A stretch of DNA of 64,000 bases from Onchocerca lupi (lineage: Eukaryota; Nematoda; Chromadorea; Rhabditida; Onchocercidae). The stretch lies in assembly GCA_028564675.1 (NCBI GenBank), contig JAOVVO010000149.1:62001-126000 (forward strand), written 5' to 3'. Position 1 is the stretch's first letter, and every line of letters starts with the position of its first letter. Below are positions 12,501 through 22,952 of this stretch, one piece after another. The notes beneath the pieces were generated by a model. It made no database searches, was not told the DNA's origin, and saw only the letters and a list, made by a program, of their open reading frames with translations. Both the position numbers and the translations under genes were made by a program.

Positions 12501-15500
12501 ATCAAAATTTGGCAGCTTCTTTCATCTCAAAAGATACATAATTGAGTACGTCTATGTCTATACTGTTGCTTGTTTACAACTCAATCCTTCTTCATTTGTT
12601 TTCTTGAAAAAACAGGTGAAGAACGGGAGCCAACCTGAGACAAGAAGGCCAAAACATGACGATGACCCCAACTTAACTTTCTTCATATTTACGCTTCCCT
12701 TCTCTTCTCTTTCATCTACTCCAAGAATACTTCTGGAGAAATTGCTCTGTTGGATACCACTTAAAAGAACGAAATGATTTAAAGCTGAGAGTTAGCAAAG
12801 TGGATAAGAATCTCATCCTATGGATTGCTTGTCTTCTCATCCTTTTCAGACAATGATTCTGATTCCAATTTAAGGATTCTTTCTAATTAAATGGAATGAA
12901 TGTTCTTGAAATAAACTACTCTTCCATACTTGTTGTACTAATTTCAATTTTTTTGCTCAAGAAGTGAAATACTTATAGGAAATGAACTTTCCTATCTTTG
13001 ACCGTGGGAATACTTCGATTTTTACTTATAATTTAAATACTCGAAACTAAGTTTAATCCCATTTCTCGTATCAATCTAATAAATGGTACCAGAAAATCCC
13101 TCTTCTCTCGCTGTACAAAAACTGTTGTGTTAGTACAAATGAACAGTAGTAAACTAGACAGATCCACTTTTGTATTTACTCAATGATTAAATTTGACAAA
13201 CAATGGAATATCTTCAATTACTGTCTGCCACCTTATCTTCCACACCCCGTACCCCGGGATGCCCCTTTGGTGGTTATATAATCCTTGCTTGTATTTCAGT
13301 ATTTCCTGAAAGTAAATATATCGTCGAATACTAACTTCATTGAACGATAGCTACTGTATTCATTTGAACACCAACAGCTCATCTTTATGCTTGTTTGTTA
13401 AATTTGAATTTTAAAGATGATTTGAATTTGCAGAAGTGCTGTAGAATTAAACAAATATATGACACATATTAATCAATACTGTTACTGTACTGCCATTCGA
13501 AATTCTACATAGTATACCAAACAGACTCTCGAGATTCCAGATAAATGAGCAGTCGAGTAAAAAAGAAAAAAAACCCAACGAACTTCGATTTATTTTAACT
13601 TTTTTTCCAAAGAAATTTTAAACTTTGCGTCTCATTTATTCGTGATATTAGTCGCATTTTCCTTCCTTTCTATCTCCCTCCCTCTTCTGTTATAGTCTAT
13701 TAACAGATTTTTTGCTTTTCTTAACCATTTTTTCGATCATTTCAAGAAATAAAAATGTCACATTAATGCCATCCTCTCTCCCACTCCTGCTGTTCTCTCG
13801 TTTTCGTTAATTTATAATAGAAATGAGAAGAATTAATTGGTTTTTTCACCAATTTTTCAGCCACTGTCCAGTGTGACAATAAAATTTTCTTTTTCCAATC
13901 AAATGGAAAAAATGGGAAGAGGAAGAGATGGAAGGAAAGTGAGAAATTTGTCAGGAAATTCAATCATTTCTTTTAATTCGATGAAAAAACTAATTCAACT
14001 TAGCAGACACTGTCAGTGGCAATCTAAAGCTGTATTTAAATAAGATTCTTAATTAGGAACAATTGCTTCCCATTTTAATCTTTACGCCTACTATAATATG
14101 TTAACTAAAGGGATTAAATTTCATTTTGGAGCCATCTGAAAAACAAGAAGTAAGAAGCCAAAGATTAATAATTATTTAATCTAATTACGAAAAGAAAAAG
14201 TTCCATCAAAAAATTTAAGAAAAAATAAAGTTTTAAGCTTAATTAAAAAGTTAAGCATTGAGCACCTTTTAAAGAATGTAGCATAATGAATAGTTTCGTT
14301 TTTGCATAGAATTTAACAAAAAATTTTTCAATTTTTTGTGCTAACTGAAATGGATTAAATTCTTTTTTCGTTTATCGGTTAACCTCTCTTCTTAATTATC
14401 GCATCTTCCGAAAGTTACCTTAATAAGCTTTAAAAGCTTAATACCAACAATTTCAACTACAACTACTATATTACTACGATGTATATCAACAACAACTGAT
14501 CACAGAAACAGAAGAATCTATCCTTCTTGCTTAATCCGATCAACAAATACTACAGATGTCAAAATTTCCTCCCAGTAGGATCTCATCGGATTTCTTCAGC
14601 AAAGTTTTCACCGACTTCTGTTTCATGTTACCGCTTCTTCTCTCCACCTTTCGATGGTCCGCAACTGTTGACACTAATTGATCATTAATGAGTAAGTACT
14701 TGTACAAAATGATACATCACATTTCCCATCTTTTTGTCACATCCATTTATTTCTGGGATAAATTGAAAAATGATCTTTGTTTGGATATTATTTTGAATGT
14801 CACAAACAGTACCAAAAATCATCCATAAATTCATTCCAAACAAAAAGAAAGAGATAAAATTCATTAAACTGTTTGTCTTAACACACTGTGTTCATTATCT
14901 AATTTAATAGAATCAGAAAATGAAAGCGAGTTTAACAAATGTCATTTTGCAATTAATTTGAAAGTCTGAGAATTCTTGGAGGATAAAACAATATTTATGG
15001 AAATTTAGCGAAAATTGAAACTAACATATTCTAGATGTTTCGAAAATTCATTACAAATCTTGACAAAATTAGAAGTTTTATCAGCTTTCTCACACTTTTC
15101 TTTCATTTTCAACTTTATAGTTATAACTTCCTTATTCGTTGGATAATTCGTTTCATTCTTTCCTTTCCGGTTTTTTTTTTTTCAAATTCAATTTTAGACA
15201 TACAGCATCTTTTTAGAGAAAAAAGCCTGAATTTAATTCTAATTTAAAATTCTCTGATAATACTGATAATTTTAGTTCGGAAGTTAGTAAATAGTAATTT
15301 GATTTCCAGGTCATCAGTATCGGTGAAATTACATTAAAGAAAATGCGCGGATAATTACGCAAAGCATGAACCGGAAATGATGGGCACGAGATCAACATAT
15401 TCTTCTAGATGTCGCAAGCATCAGAAGGTCAGATGTCACGACAGGCACCTCAGGTGTTCCTCTTCCTCCTGTGCTCTATTTTATTTATATTGCTACTAAA

Positions 15501-18500
15501 TTCCTTTTGAAAAATGCGAAGAATGAAGTTCCCCCTTTCTTGTCCCAAGTAAATCTGTGATTATGCAATTAGGTTGGACAGATTTGATCTTTCGATATTG
15601 CAGCCTGAGGATGATCTGTGACGAAAAGACTCTTCCATTTACTTATATCTAATTTTTTCATCTATTCTTTTTGCCTTTCCTTCCTTCTAATTAATTATTT
15701 GTTCTTGACATTTTAAATTATTTTGAATTTTCATCACTCTATATTTCACTCATGAAATCAAATGAAATTTTAAAAATTTTAAGCATTCAGTTATCATGGG
15801 AAGTTGAAATATTTAAATCTTAATTATATTAGTAAAGTAATTTCATAAAATTCGAACAAAATCGAAGAATGATATGACGCTGGTGCTTATCTATCAAATC
15901 ACCGAGAATTCCTAAAGATCACATAGCCATTAAAATGTTATACCGCAAATCTTATTCTGGAAATGATAATAGTTTAGTTAATAAAAATTGAGCAAAAAAC
16001 ATTTGCTAGGAAAATCATTTCCTGATTTTGTTCGATAGAAAAAAAAAAAAAAACTCAACAATTATCAGAGATTTCCGGAATCCAGAAGTAATATGAGATG
16101 CTTGTGAATTTTCATATCTGAAATTAAGATTGGAATAGATTTGAAATCTTTCCGAAAAAAGAAATTCGAACAAAATTTGTTAATAAAATTTTACTTTTCC
16201 AAAATCTGCATTATTTCTATAATAGGAAGAGAGAAATTTTTATAATCGTAAGGTTGTTGTGGAAAGGTTCATTAGTGTGCCTTAGAAAAAGCATTCAAAT
16301 TTCACGGCAGTCCATATCCTTTCATCCATTTTACATTCTTCAAATGCTTAACAATAATTTGTGGAAGCAATCATCCAAAACGATCCTCTTCATACTAAAG
16401 TACTACTACGATTACTAGCCATTCAAGTATGTCACCAGTACCAAGCTAAGCCATCATTGTTTATTGTTACTAAATTCTTACTTGATCTCTAAATAAGCAT
16501 TAAAGGTACAAAATATTTTCGAAATATTCATAAAACTATCACTGAAATGAATTTTTGTTGAAATTTTAAATATCTTAATAATAAAAGAAATATTTCAATT
16601 ATGTGACTGCTCAAATTGCTAGTGATAAAGAGGCAGATTAAAAGATATATTTTTTTTCGAGAAAAATTCATCATACTACTATGTCATGATGATAATTCAT
16701 CATACTGACCATTTTTCGCTTCCCGAACAACTCATGCGGTAATCTTTCATACAAAGAGAAGCTCATTAAGATATATGAATGAATTACAAAGAATTGTTAG
16801 AAGTAGTTCGGGAAACTATTCAAGAGTCTTTACTTCATCCTCCTTCAATTGATTCATCACCAGTGCGTTCATTTTGAAATTTTCTACCTTAATTTTTTAT
16901 AATTTCACTTTTGATGGTTTAACTAACTGAATGTAGAGAAGTTTCTATTATTATCAAAATTTTGCATTTGTGTATTATATTTCAATTATTTTGCATATGA
17001 ATTAACAGCAATTCTTGCTGGAAACAATAAATGCTATGAGAGTTTAAACAGATTTGAGAGGTTGGCATTCATTTCGTCACATAATTTATTCCAATTGTAT
17101 GAAATGAGTGGAATTTCATGGGAAATTTCAAGCTTCATCCTAACATTCATTCTCTTTTCAACACCTCTCTCATTCATATAGCTAGATTCACTGACAAATA
17201 TCTCAAATTAAACTTATTATCAGCATTAATCAAAAGCATTCATTCATAAATCTGGTAAGCAAATTGAAATATATTTCTGGAATAAATGAGTCACATAATT
17301 TATTTATTATTTTATACTTTTCATTTATAAATCAATTTGCATCGCTTTTCTTCCCTTTTTTTTTCACCTCTGATTTTGAAGTAGATATGATCAATGACGT
17401 AAGGATATTTTGAAAACCAATCAATTATTGTATACGAAAATAAGACTTAATTTTGCATATTGCAACATTTAATTCAATGTAAATCGTAAAGCATTAAAAT
17501 ATATATAACAAGAAAAAAAATGATAGCTACGTATTGAAATACGCAGAATCAATACCACAGAAATAAGTGCACCGATAGGCACTATTATTGCTCTAATATG
17601 TAATTCTATTTTGAATTTATCCAAAAAATCAGGGAAAGAAGAAAAGTAAAATGTTGCTATATAAATTAAAATTACCCTAAATAATAAATTTATTTATTGA
17701 AAAGATGAATGGCCATTAGGAACAAGAGAAAGATAATTAAGAGCTTCATTTCTACCAGAAGCCTCGGCCAAGATTCAATTCATTTGAAGAAACTTAAATT
17801 GTCAATAGGAGTATTCGGCCCCTTTTTAGCAGACAATTCTCTTTGCAGAATAGCGAGCCAACTATTTCCTTCTGCTCTCGAATATTTGTCTTATTCATGA
17901 ATATGACGACAAAGCTAATTCCAAGCTGTAAGATTGAGTGATAAAAGTATTCACATATCCTTTTCTTATCATTTTTATATCATTTCTTTCTAATGCGTCT
18001 AAAATCTTTAATCTTATCATTCAATCCACAAGCCTTTTCATCACATTCAATCAAAATATCTATTAAATCATTGAATAAATACATGCGACTGCCTCTTAAA
18101 TTCATTTCATTTACTGATAATTTCCTTAGCAAATTACCAGTTACATTTTTGATGATAATACTGATAAAAATTATGTTTGCTAATAATTATCTGAAGGAAA
18201 TATTTTTTGTTTGCTTTCAAAAAAAGTTCAATCAATAATATTTAACTGATATATTTTAAGAGAGATAATAACTAACCATATAGATAAAATACCCTACACT
18301 TAAAATTAATATTGAAGAAAAAAATTGATTAAAAATTTCCGAAATTTAAGTTATTGTTGTTTTTCTAAGCGTTTAAAAAGGACATCTTAACAAATTTTGA
18401 ATTTCAAATTTAAAAAACACTTTAAAAAATTTTGAATTTCAAATTCAAAAATGTAACACTCATTTTATCTTCATACTAATAACCTTTACTAAACAAACAA

Positions 18501-20770
18501 ACAAACCGATAATACTGCCAGAATTATAAATTGCCGGCTTTCTTTTGATGTCTCATTCAAATGACCCTCTCCTCATCTTTTTCACATTGAATTCCACAGC
18601 TATTTTTATCAGTGATGAATGATAACGATGAGTGTTATCTCAACACTACACTATTAATCAATCAATTCAACTTCTCCCAATGTCCACTGCTCATTCACTA
18701 CTGGTCATTTCAACAAGAATCGTCGAGTATTTCCATTTCCAATCTCATCTTCTTTCCTTGATCGACCACAAAGATAATGCTGGGAAAAAAGAACTATGAA
18801 CGAATTCCTACTTCAAGTTACTTCTTTTTATTATTTCTCCCTTCCTTTCCTTCTCTTTCCCTCTCTCTTCATGAATTTATTCTGTTTAACCTGTCCACAA
18901 ACCCTAATCATATGCATTTCTCAAATCATTATTTTTCATCAAATTTTAAGAATTTATTTGATTTGATATTATAATTTCTCCTCCTATCAATGACTTTAGG
19001 AGAAAGCTGTCATATCAAATTCATATATTCACCATCCCTCTGGACATATGTGATATGATGCAAGTTATCCCTCTTAACAGATCAAATTTCTTCATCTAAA
19101 TTTATGCAAATTTCAATCAACATCTCAAGACTAATAGATGCGATAAACAAGAAACCATTGTAATAATCACTCATTTCCAAGGCAATGATGATAAAGTTGA
19201 AGTCTGAAGTAAAATAGCCAAATACCATCTATAAAAAAAAGATCACCATTAACAACGATACTTGCTCTCATTCTATCTTTTACTCCGTATTTTATTTAGA
19301 GGACGAAAAGTCCACTTTTTATTATTTTACTGTGTGTCACCGTTTCGTCTATCTTGATCTCACTCATTTTTCTGGATACTTCATGTCAAAATTTATTGCA
19401 ATAGTTTAAAGATATCGATCAAGAATCAATGCCCATGTTTAGTCCAGTATGTCTCTTATCAGTAAGTGATTACATGATTTCATTTATGTCAACTTATATG
19501 TATGTATATTGCCAATTTGAAATGTGGCATGATATTTTACATGTATACGTAATCTGAATAATTTTGCTACAAGAAAAACTTTTCTTCGACAATATTTTTT
19601 CTGTCGAGAAAAAAGAAACTGATTATGCGATTCCCTTATCACAACATCCATCTCCATGGAAATCATTTTACATTATAAGCCCAATCATCCATCAATTAGC
19701 GTATCAGAATAAAAACTTTCACATATGAGTCAGTGATATTATCTATCATCAGTAACCAGAAATAGAAGCATCTACATTGACCTCATCCAAGATACGCGAT
19801 ATCGCGGGAAAGGAAGAAATTAAAAAGGGAATCTTTCAAAATTACAGACTGTCGAAATCAAAAACATTTCACTCTCATTTCCAAAGAACTACGGTATGTG
19901 TCGATTTCGTTGTAAAGTATTAAATAAAACAATAAGGCATGCAAAAAATTGCGAAAGCAAAATAAAAATTATAACATATTAAATAGAATGAAAAAAAATT
20001 GAAGGAAATATTTGTCAACTCTGATAATATGTTAGATAATTTGAGGAGAAAGAAATTATGTGATATTTCTGATTATTAAAAACAGAAAATTTTGAAACAG
20101 AAAATTCGATCTTTCAATTAACAACAATTTAATTTCTGGAAATTAGATATTAGTATTTTATATAATTAAATGCTCTTACGGGAATCTTCCCTTCCCTAAC
20201 TAACATTTTAATTAATCATCAAAAGTTATCAAGATGAACACAGAATACGGTAGCAATGATTAATTGTTAAATTAATTGAATTTATGATAAAATTCAACAG
20301 CTCCATTACATTACAAAATCAAAGATTAGTAATAATTGAATTTGTCCAACCCGATGATAAATGACCAGAACATAGGGAAAGGTTACATTACTGCACACTC
20401 ACGATTAATTCCCTTGTGAAATACTATGAAGTTTGAGCAAGATAATTTAATTTTTATCTTTCCATTACAAATGAACGACCGAATATCTTATTTGCAGCTA
20501 TATTTTCATTTTAGTTTTTTAATTTTAGTAATAAGCAAAAGGCTGGATTTTTCTAAATAAGCAAAGTCCAAAATCTACTGCAGGTATACAGAATCTTTAT
20601 TTTATTTCATCTTAGATCTTAAATTAATTCAAAATCGAAAAATGAAAATAACGAAGAGGAAACTAACCAGGGTCAATCGTTGTTGTCGGTAGTGGTGGTG
20701 CTATTATCTCCGATTTCGATCGTATCAATAATGAAAATAGAAATAGAATAAGTAATTTAGCTTCTAACAT
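352..20770 (-). CDS. lat-1: Latrophilin-type adhesion GPCR, extracellular part (3' end off window)
   Basis: Ten coding exons join in phase to give 529 residues. Order: signal peptide (about 1-20), RBL/SUEL lectin domain (about 42-134, with the ANYGR motif at 63-67 and paired cysteines), Thr/Ser-rich linker (137-171), HormR domain (184-238, two WxC/CxW-type cysteines and tryptophans), GAIN domain (about 243-529) and GPS (484-523). The GPS ends CHCNHLT, so cleavage is expected between Leu516 and Thr517. This order is that of latrophilins, and nematode LAT-1 has it; C. elegans LAT-1 acts in tissue polarity and neurons, and latrophilin is linked to the anthelmintic emodepside. The 7TM and tail exons must lie left of position 1, since the frame is still open at the 352 donor. 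The start at 20770 is chosen because it opens directly into a hydrophobic signal peptide. Two alternative exons encode the second half of the lectin domain. Confidence 0.95.
891..1090 (-). CDS. lat-1: lat-1 exon 9: GAIN domain, beta subdomain B
   Basis: 200 bp. ILYVAYSSMGKYL, then RQVASKIVSLSI and LQKPVIITFSTE. The last block is the 'L-x-x-P-V-x-I-T-F' strand that precedes the GPS in adhesion GPCRs. Acceptor ttacag, donor GAG|gtatag, phase 0. Confidence 0.9.
1320..1451 (-). CDS. lat-1: lat-1 exon 8: GAIN domain, start of beta subdomain B
   Basis: 132 bp. DVGLELSAVRVYDYIAFPST, then VNIPREAL, the type of beta-strand and 'IPREAL' sequence seen where GAIN subdomain B begins. Acceptor actttcag; donor GATCG|gtttgt is an unusual but acceptable GT site. 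Confidence 0.85.
1964..2147 (-). CDS. lat-1: lat-1 exon 7: GAIN domain, helical part
   Basis: 184 bp. Helical segment with LVVESVNNMAKDSQSLAWNDL, then QMVADLLMGIVDQ. Acceptor aattgtag, donor ATCG|gtacga, one base carried over. Confidence 0.87.
2310..2490 (-). CDS. lat-1: lat-1 exon 6: GAIN domain, helical subdomain A
   Basis: 181 bp, residues 242-302. Charged amphipathic helices (LDRLEFLHEIQQRTRRE) followed by GGDLIALSRAIKLL, a pattern seen at the start of latrophilin GAIN domains. Acceptor atatttaag, donor ATTGAA|gtacta, phase 0. Confidence 0.87.
2658..2873 (-). CDS. lat-1: lat-1 exon 5: hormone-receptor-like (HormR) domain
   Basis: 216 bp, residues 170-242. Shows FCDMITERDIDWPKT, RVSCPIG, AEWICGSDGLW and LSRCVSTW. 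The four cysteines and the tryptophans have the HormR spacing, and the domain packs onto GAIN in latrophilins. The acceptor is tttaaag, a non-optimal pyrimidine tract; donor AATGG|gtacga. Confidence 0.93.
2987..3086 (-). CDS. lat-1: lat-1 exon 4: Thr/Ser-rich linker
   Basis: 100 bp, residues 137-170, starting VKTTTSTSMATSN. A hydroxy-rich stalk between the lectin and HormR domains, likely O-glycosylated as in other latrophilins. Acceptor atttgcag, donor CCAC|gtaagt. Confidence 0.88.
3659..3777 (-). CDS. lat-1: lat-1 alternative exon 3b: lectin second half, variant B
   Basis: 119 bp, residues 97-136. Reads RCNGRTQC, then DPCPDTEKYLDVEFKC, which fits the canonical latrophilin lectin consensus closely. 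The acceptor (tttttgtgcag) is preceded by about 100 nt of almost pure pyrimidine on the minus strand. Donor ACTG|gtaatg. It enters in phase 2 and leaves in phase 1 like exon 3a, so the two are interchangeable but cannot be combined. Confidence 0.92.
3779..3888 (-). promoter_or_regulatory. Long pyrimidine tract before lat-1 exon 3b
   Basis: On the minus strand this is a U-rich tract of about 100 nt with UCUU/UUCUUU blocks, ending at the exon 3b acceptor. It is far longer than the tracts at the other lat-1 acceptors and contrasts with the poor tract at exon 3a. Inference: a target for polypyrimidine-binding splicing regulators that set the choice between exons 3a and 3b. Confidence 0.5.
4999..5108 (-). 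CDS. lat-1: lat-1 alternative exon 3a: lectin second half, variant A
   Basis: 110 bp. With the AG of exon 2 it reads SCDDKQRC, then DSC and EPKYLEIVYSC, ending one base into a codon. The cysteine spacing (C-x5-C-x13-C-x12-C) matches exon 3b (C-x5-C-x12-C-x12-C), and the KYLE/D hydrophobic motif is shared, so it is a paralogous copy of the same half-domain. The acceptor (gccggtttag) has a weak pyrimidine tract. The donor is GAAG|gtacca. Its phases (2 in, 1 out) are identical to those of exon 3b. Using it gives a 526-residue visible ectodomain. Confidence 0.85.
6942..6959. repeat. (TG)9 microsatellite
   Basis: Dinucleotide run in lat-1 intron 2. Confidence 0.9.
9953..9981. repeat. Perfect hairpin, 10-bp stem, 9-nt loop
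   Basis: TGGATTCCTT and its exact inverse AAGGAATCCA flank cacatttac. It lies inside lat-1 intron 2. Function unknown. Confidence 0.6.
11157..11343 (-). CDS. lat-1: lat-1 exon 2: first half of RBL/SUEL lectin domain
   Basis: Encodes residues 35-97. Contains FCEGEEAILECP and ANYGR, the hallmark start of latrophilin lectin domains, and two further cysteines (73, 85). Acceptor tttgcag; donor TTAAG|gttggt leaves AG, which is completed to Arg by exon 3b or to Ser by exon 3a. Confidence 0.93.
15409..15510 (+). CDS. Candidate 33-aa single-pass membrane micropeptide
   Basis: A 34-codon frame opposite to and inside lat-1 intron 1. The N-terminal part is short and polar (MSQASEGQMSRQAPQ). It is followed by about 15 hydrophobic residues (VFLFLLCSILFILLL) and the tail NSF. 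The ATG directly follows tattcttctag, which looks like a nematode 3' splice or spliced-leader acceptor, and the frame is GC-richer than its surroundings. Size and topology resemble SERCA-regulating micropeptides (sarcolamban, sarcolipin and phospholamban types), but no sequence homology is claimed. It could also be chance. Confidence 0.3.
   Translation: MSQASEGQMSRQAPQVFLFLLCSILFILLLNSF
18392..18451. repeat. AT-rich tandem duplication, 35-bp period
   Basis: Two copies of a 25-nt core (18392-18416 and 18427-18451) starting aaattttgaatttcaaatt, differing at one base, with period 35. Confidence 0.7.
20668..20770 (-). CDS. lat-1: lat-1 exon 1: start codon and signal peptide
   Basis: Begins MLEAKLLILFLFSLLIRSKS, a typical signal peptide with a leucine/phenylalanine core, followed by a short Pro/Thr linker (APPLPTTT). 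103 bp; the donor is CCTG|gttagt, leaving one base that pairs with AT of exon 2 to give Asp35. Confidence 0.88.
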
Positions 20771-20780
20771 GACAACAGTA

Positions 20781-20811
<31 letters not shown>

Positions 20812-20874
20812 TATTGTTTAGCTTGTATTCAACATTGTCGTCAAATCGTAATTAGCGGAAAGATATTAATGCCG
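20771..20874 (-). promoter_or_regulatory. Candidate lat-1 5' UTR with splice/trans-splice acceptor
   Basis: On the minus strand, atcatcatttcag ends at 20875, 104 nt before the lat-1 ATG. This is a good match to a nematode acceptor that a spliced leader could use. The leader itself is not in the window, so trans-splicing is inference. A second acceptor-like site (actttttccag) ends at 21059. Confidence 0.4.
20781..20810. repeat. (ACGATG)5 hexanucleotide repeat in the lat-1 5' UTR
   Basis: Five perfect units, (CATCGT)5 on the lat-1 sense strand, ending 10 nt before the start codon. Slippage here would change leader length without touching the coding frame. Confidence 0.9.
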
Positions 20875-20887
20875 CTGAAATGATGAT

Positions 20888-21058
20888 ATTCGCTTATTTT
20901 GGCAATTGCGAATGTGATAAAGAGAGATGACTTTTATGGATACAAGCAATCCGAATTTCCGGATCAAGATTTGTAACGGAATCGGTAGATGATGGTAATT
21001 CGGAATGATTCTTTTCTGCTCTTCCTCTTCTTGTCAAAATGTTTCGAATAAAGCGAAC
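20888..21058 (-). other. Open frame upstream of lat-1: 5' UTR exon or terminal exon of an unknown gene
   Basis: From the acceptor ending at 21059 a frame runs about 55 codons to a TAA, with ILTRRGRAEKNHSELPSST and LDPEIRIACIHKSH. It looks coding-like: mixed charge and few AT-only codons. It stops about 120 nt before the lat-1 ATG in a different frame context. It may be the last exon of an upstream minus-strand gene, or chance sequence in an extended lat-1 leader. Not recognised. Confidence 0.2.
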
Positions 21059-21190
21059 CTGGAAAAAGTAAATAAAATTGTAGGAGGGATTTATATTATC
21101 CATTATGCATGCTTAGGGCGGAGCACGAAGCCATTATTGATGTTCTAACTTTATTATTCGTTCTCTTTCTAGCCTAAGTTTAAATATATG

Positions 21191-21235
21191 ATTCTTGGCC
21201 ATATGAAGGTTATTATTAAGTTAGGAGCCAAGAAT
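21191..21235. repeat. Inverted repeat, 9-bp arms
   Basis: ATTCTTGGC at 21191-21199 and GCCAAGAAT at 21227-21235, 27 nt apart. It borders the 5' side of a 166-codon open frame. Too short to call a transposon end. Confidence 0.5.
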
Positions 21236-21736
21236 TCAAGCCATATTCGCGAAATTCGATATGTTATTCAAAATAAAAAAAAAGATTTTTTGCGAAATTT
21301 GCACACAAATATGGAAAGTTACATTTCCAAAAATTTCAGCAACTGAAATAAAACTATAACAAGGAAGGAGATTGTAACTTGAAAGAACGCAAATGCCATT
21401 TTTTTTTAAAACGAAACAATCAATAATTATCAAAAGGACAAATGTGCCAAACTTTAAAGAAATATAAAAGAGAATCAAAATGGACAATGTTGTATGAATC
21501 ACTTTTTTATGTATTAGCTTATTTGTTAGCCTATAAGAAAATGAATTATAATCCTTGCCTTTAGAGCTCAATTTTTGATTAGATATTTTGTGTGATAAAA
21601 AATTGACAATCAGTTTTGCTTTATACAAAATATCAAAAGAAACATTTGAAATATCTCGATAAAAAAGACTCGTCATATCCAAGGATTCATTATACAACAA
21701 AACCAGTTTGTACAAGTTCCAATCCCCAACAAACAA
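21236..21736 (-). other. 166-codon open frame, unrecognised
   Basis: The longest open frame in the non-genic block, T-rich on the minus strand, so stops are scarce for compositional reasons. The product would be rich in Leu/Ile/Phe/Ser/Lys, with a hydrophobic stretch near residues 84-110. No family or motif recognised. No convincing promoter or splice sites. Possibly decayed coding DNA, more likely chance. Confidence 0.15.
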
Positions 21737-22057
21737 CCTTTTTTAAATTACCTTCCATTATCTTTGATAAATAATAAAATGGATTGTGTTAATGAATTGT
21801 AAGCGATATCTGTAAATGATCAAGTGATAATAACATAGATAAGTAAAGTTCATAGCTCATATTCGACAATAGCAAAAGATATAAAAAAGAAAAGGAAGGA
21901 TCGCGTAAAACAAAAATTTTTCAATATCTATTTGCCGAACAATTCTCGACGATAGTAGAGGATAATTTGTAGACGACGGATGGAAATGACTGCTATAAGA
22001 GTGAAATTCATCAATATTTAAATTTAGGAGAAATGTGCAAATTTAACTGAAAATCAA

Positions 22058-22303
22058 ATGAAAACTGAAATATTTCATGGCGCCATCTTTGCTAACGGCA
22101 GCCAAAACAAACAAATTCAACGGTCGATAGATGATGCATCAACACCAACAGTATCGGAAGCAAAAGCTTCGCTTACGCAAACATTCTGGGAGTTACCGAT
22201 CATTACCATTGCACCTGTCATCATCGTTCTACCTGTGTTATTATCCAACTGCTATTTCGTAATATCCTATTTAAAACAGATAAAATTTTATGAAAAATAT
22301 TAA
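22058..22303 (+). other. 81-codon candidate exon or small membrane protein
   Basis: A plus-strand frame with GC-richer, balanced codons. A polar N-terminal half (SIDDASTPTVSEAKASLTQT) is followed by a hydrophobic segment (LPIITIAPVIIVLPVLLSN) and a Lys/Tyr-rich end. Possible donors lie at TTTC|gtaata or earlier. The antisense strand also has a coding-like frame (GAMVMIGNSQNVCVSEAFAS), so even the strand is uncertain. No family recognised. Confidence 0.25.
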
Positions 22304-22864
22304 AACAATGCTAACATGTTAGTTATTGATTACTATTTGTAATCATCGATAATGTCAAATATAAAATTTATAATAGCGAAGAATTTGCATAATCTATTAT
22401 TTTGAAATCAATCAATAATGCCATTTTTAAACATAGTGCTCCATTTCATTTAACAGTTCCGGTAGCAATAGCATGCTAATGATGTATTAGTTAATTCAAT
22501 AAAATTAGGCAAATCTGAAGTATTCTTTGCAAATACAACTATCGAGCTAAGCTCATTTACTTGGGCCAAATTACGATAGCTCAGATGGTTAATGTAAGGT
22601 CAATATTCGTTGAGAAGTTCGAAGAATTGTTAATAAATGATGACAAATCAGTAATTCCTAAATTGGCTTATATTGTTAACTGTCATGTTACATCCATCTG
22701 TTAGCCTCTACGCTTGAAATAGTGCCGAAACAACAAATAGAATTTTTGGCTTTTTTGAAGTTTTCAAAAATTCTGCATAAATATGTGAAAAATGAATTAT
22801 ATTATTAAATCTTTGTATTACAATATAAAATTTTCATTTTCTGTCATTTTTTTTTTTTTTGCAG

Positions 22865-22952
22865 TGATTTCATAATTGAAGTAACGCTTGTGATACCACT
22901 GGAAAATCCACTGAGAAACAACAATTCGAAAAATTTCATTAGACGTAAATAA
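22865..22952 (+). other. Candidate terminal exon
   Basis: A textbook acceptor (15 T then gcag) is followed by a frame, entered after one base, reading DFIIEVTLVIPLENPL to a TAA. It might be the end of a small plus-strand gene starting near 22058, but joining them needs a poor donor (GT|gttatt). Speculative. Confidence 0.2.

Larger units (their letters stand above)
11344..20667 (-). other. lat-1 intron 1 (9.3 kb)
   Basis: A very long first intron for a nematode gene. It contains a T/G-skewed segment at about 11480-12180, a small GC-rich island at 13235-13290 (on the plus strand followed by TATATAA), a candidate micropeptide frame at 15409-15510 on the opposite strand, and an AT-rich tandem duplication at 18392-18451. 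The rest shows nothing I can assign. First introns like this commonly carry enhancers or internal promoters. Confidence 0.6.

Noticed and set aside
21191..21736. Transposon bounded by the inverted repeat
   Set aside because: Arms of only 9 bp, no matching far end, no target-site duplication and no transposase motif in the 166-codon frame.
22570..22635. tRNA-like A-box (tagctcagatgg)
   Set aside because: The ninth base breaks the A-box, the downstream ttcga region does not fit a B-box, and no acceptor or T stems can be drawn.
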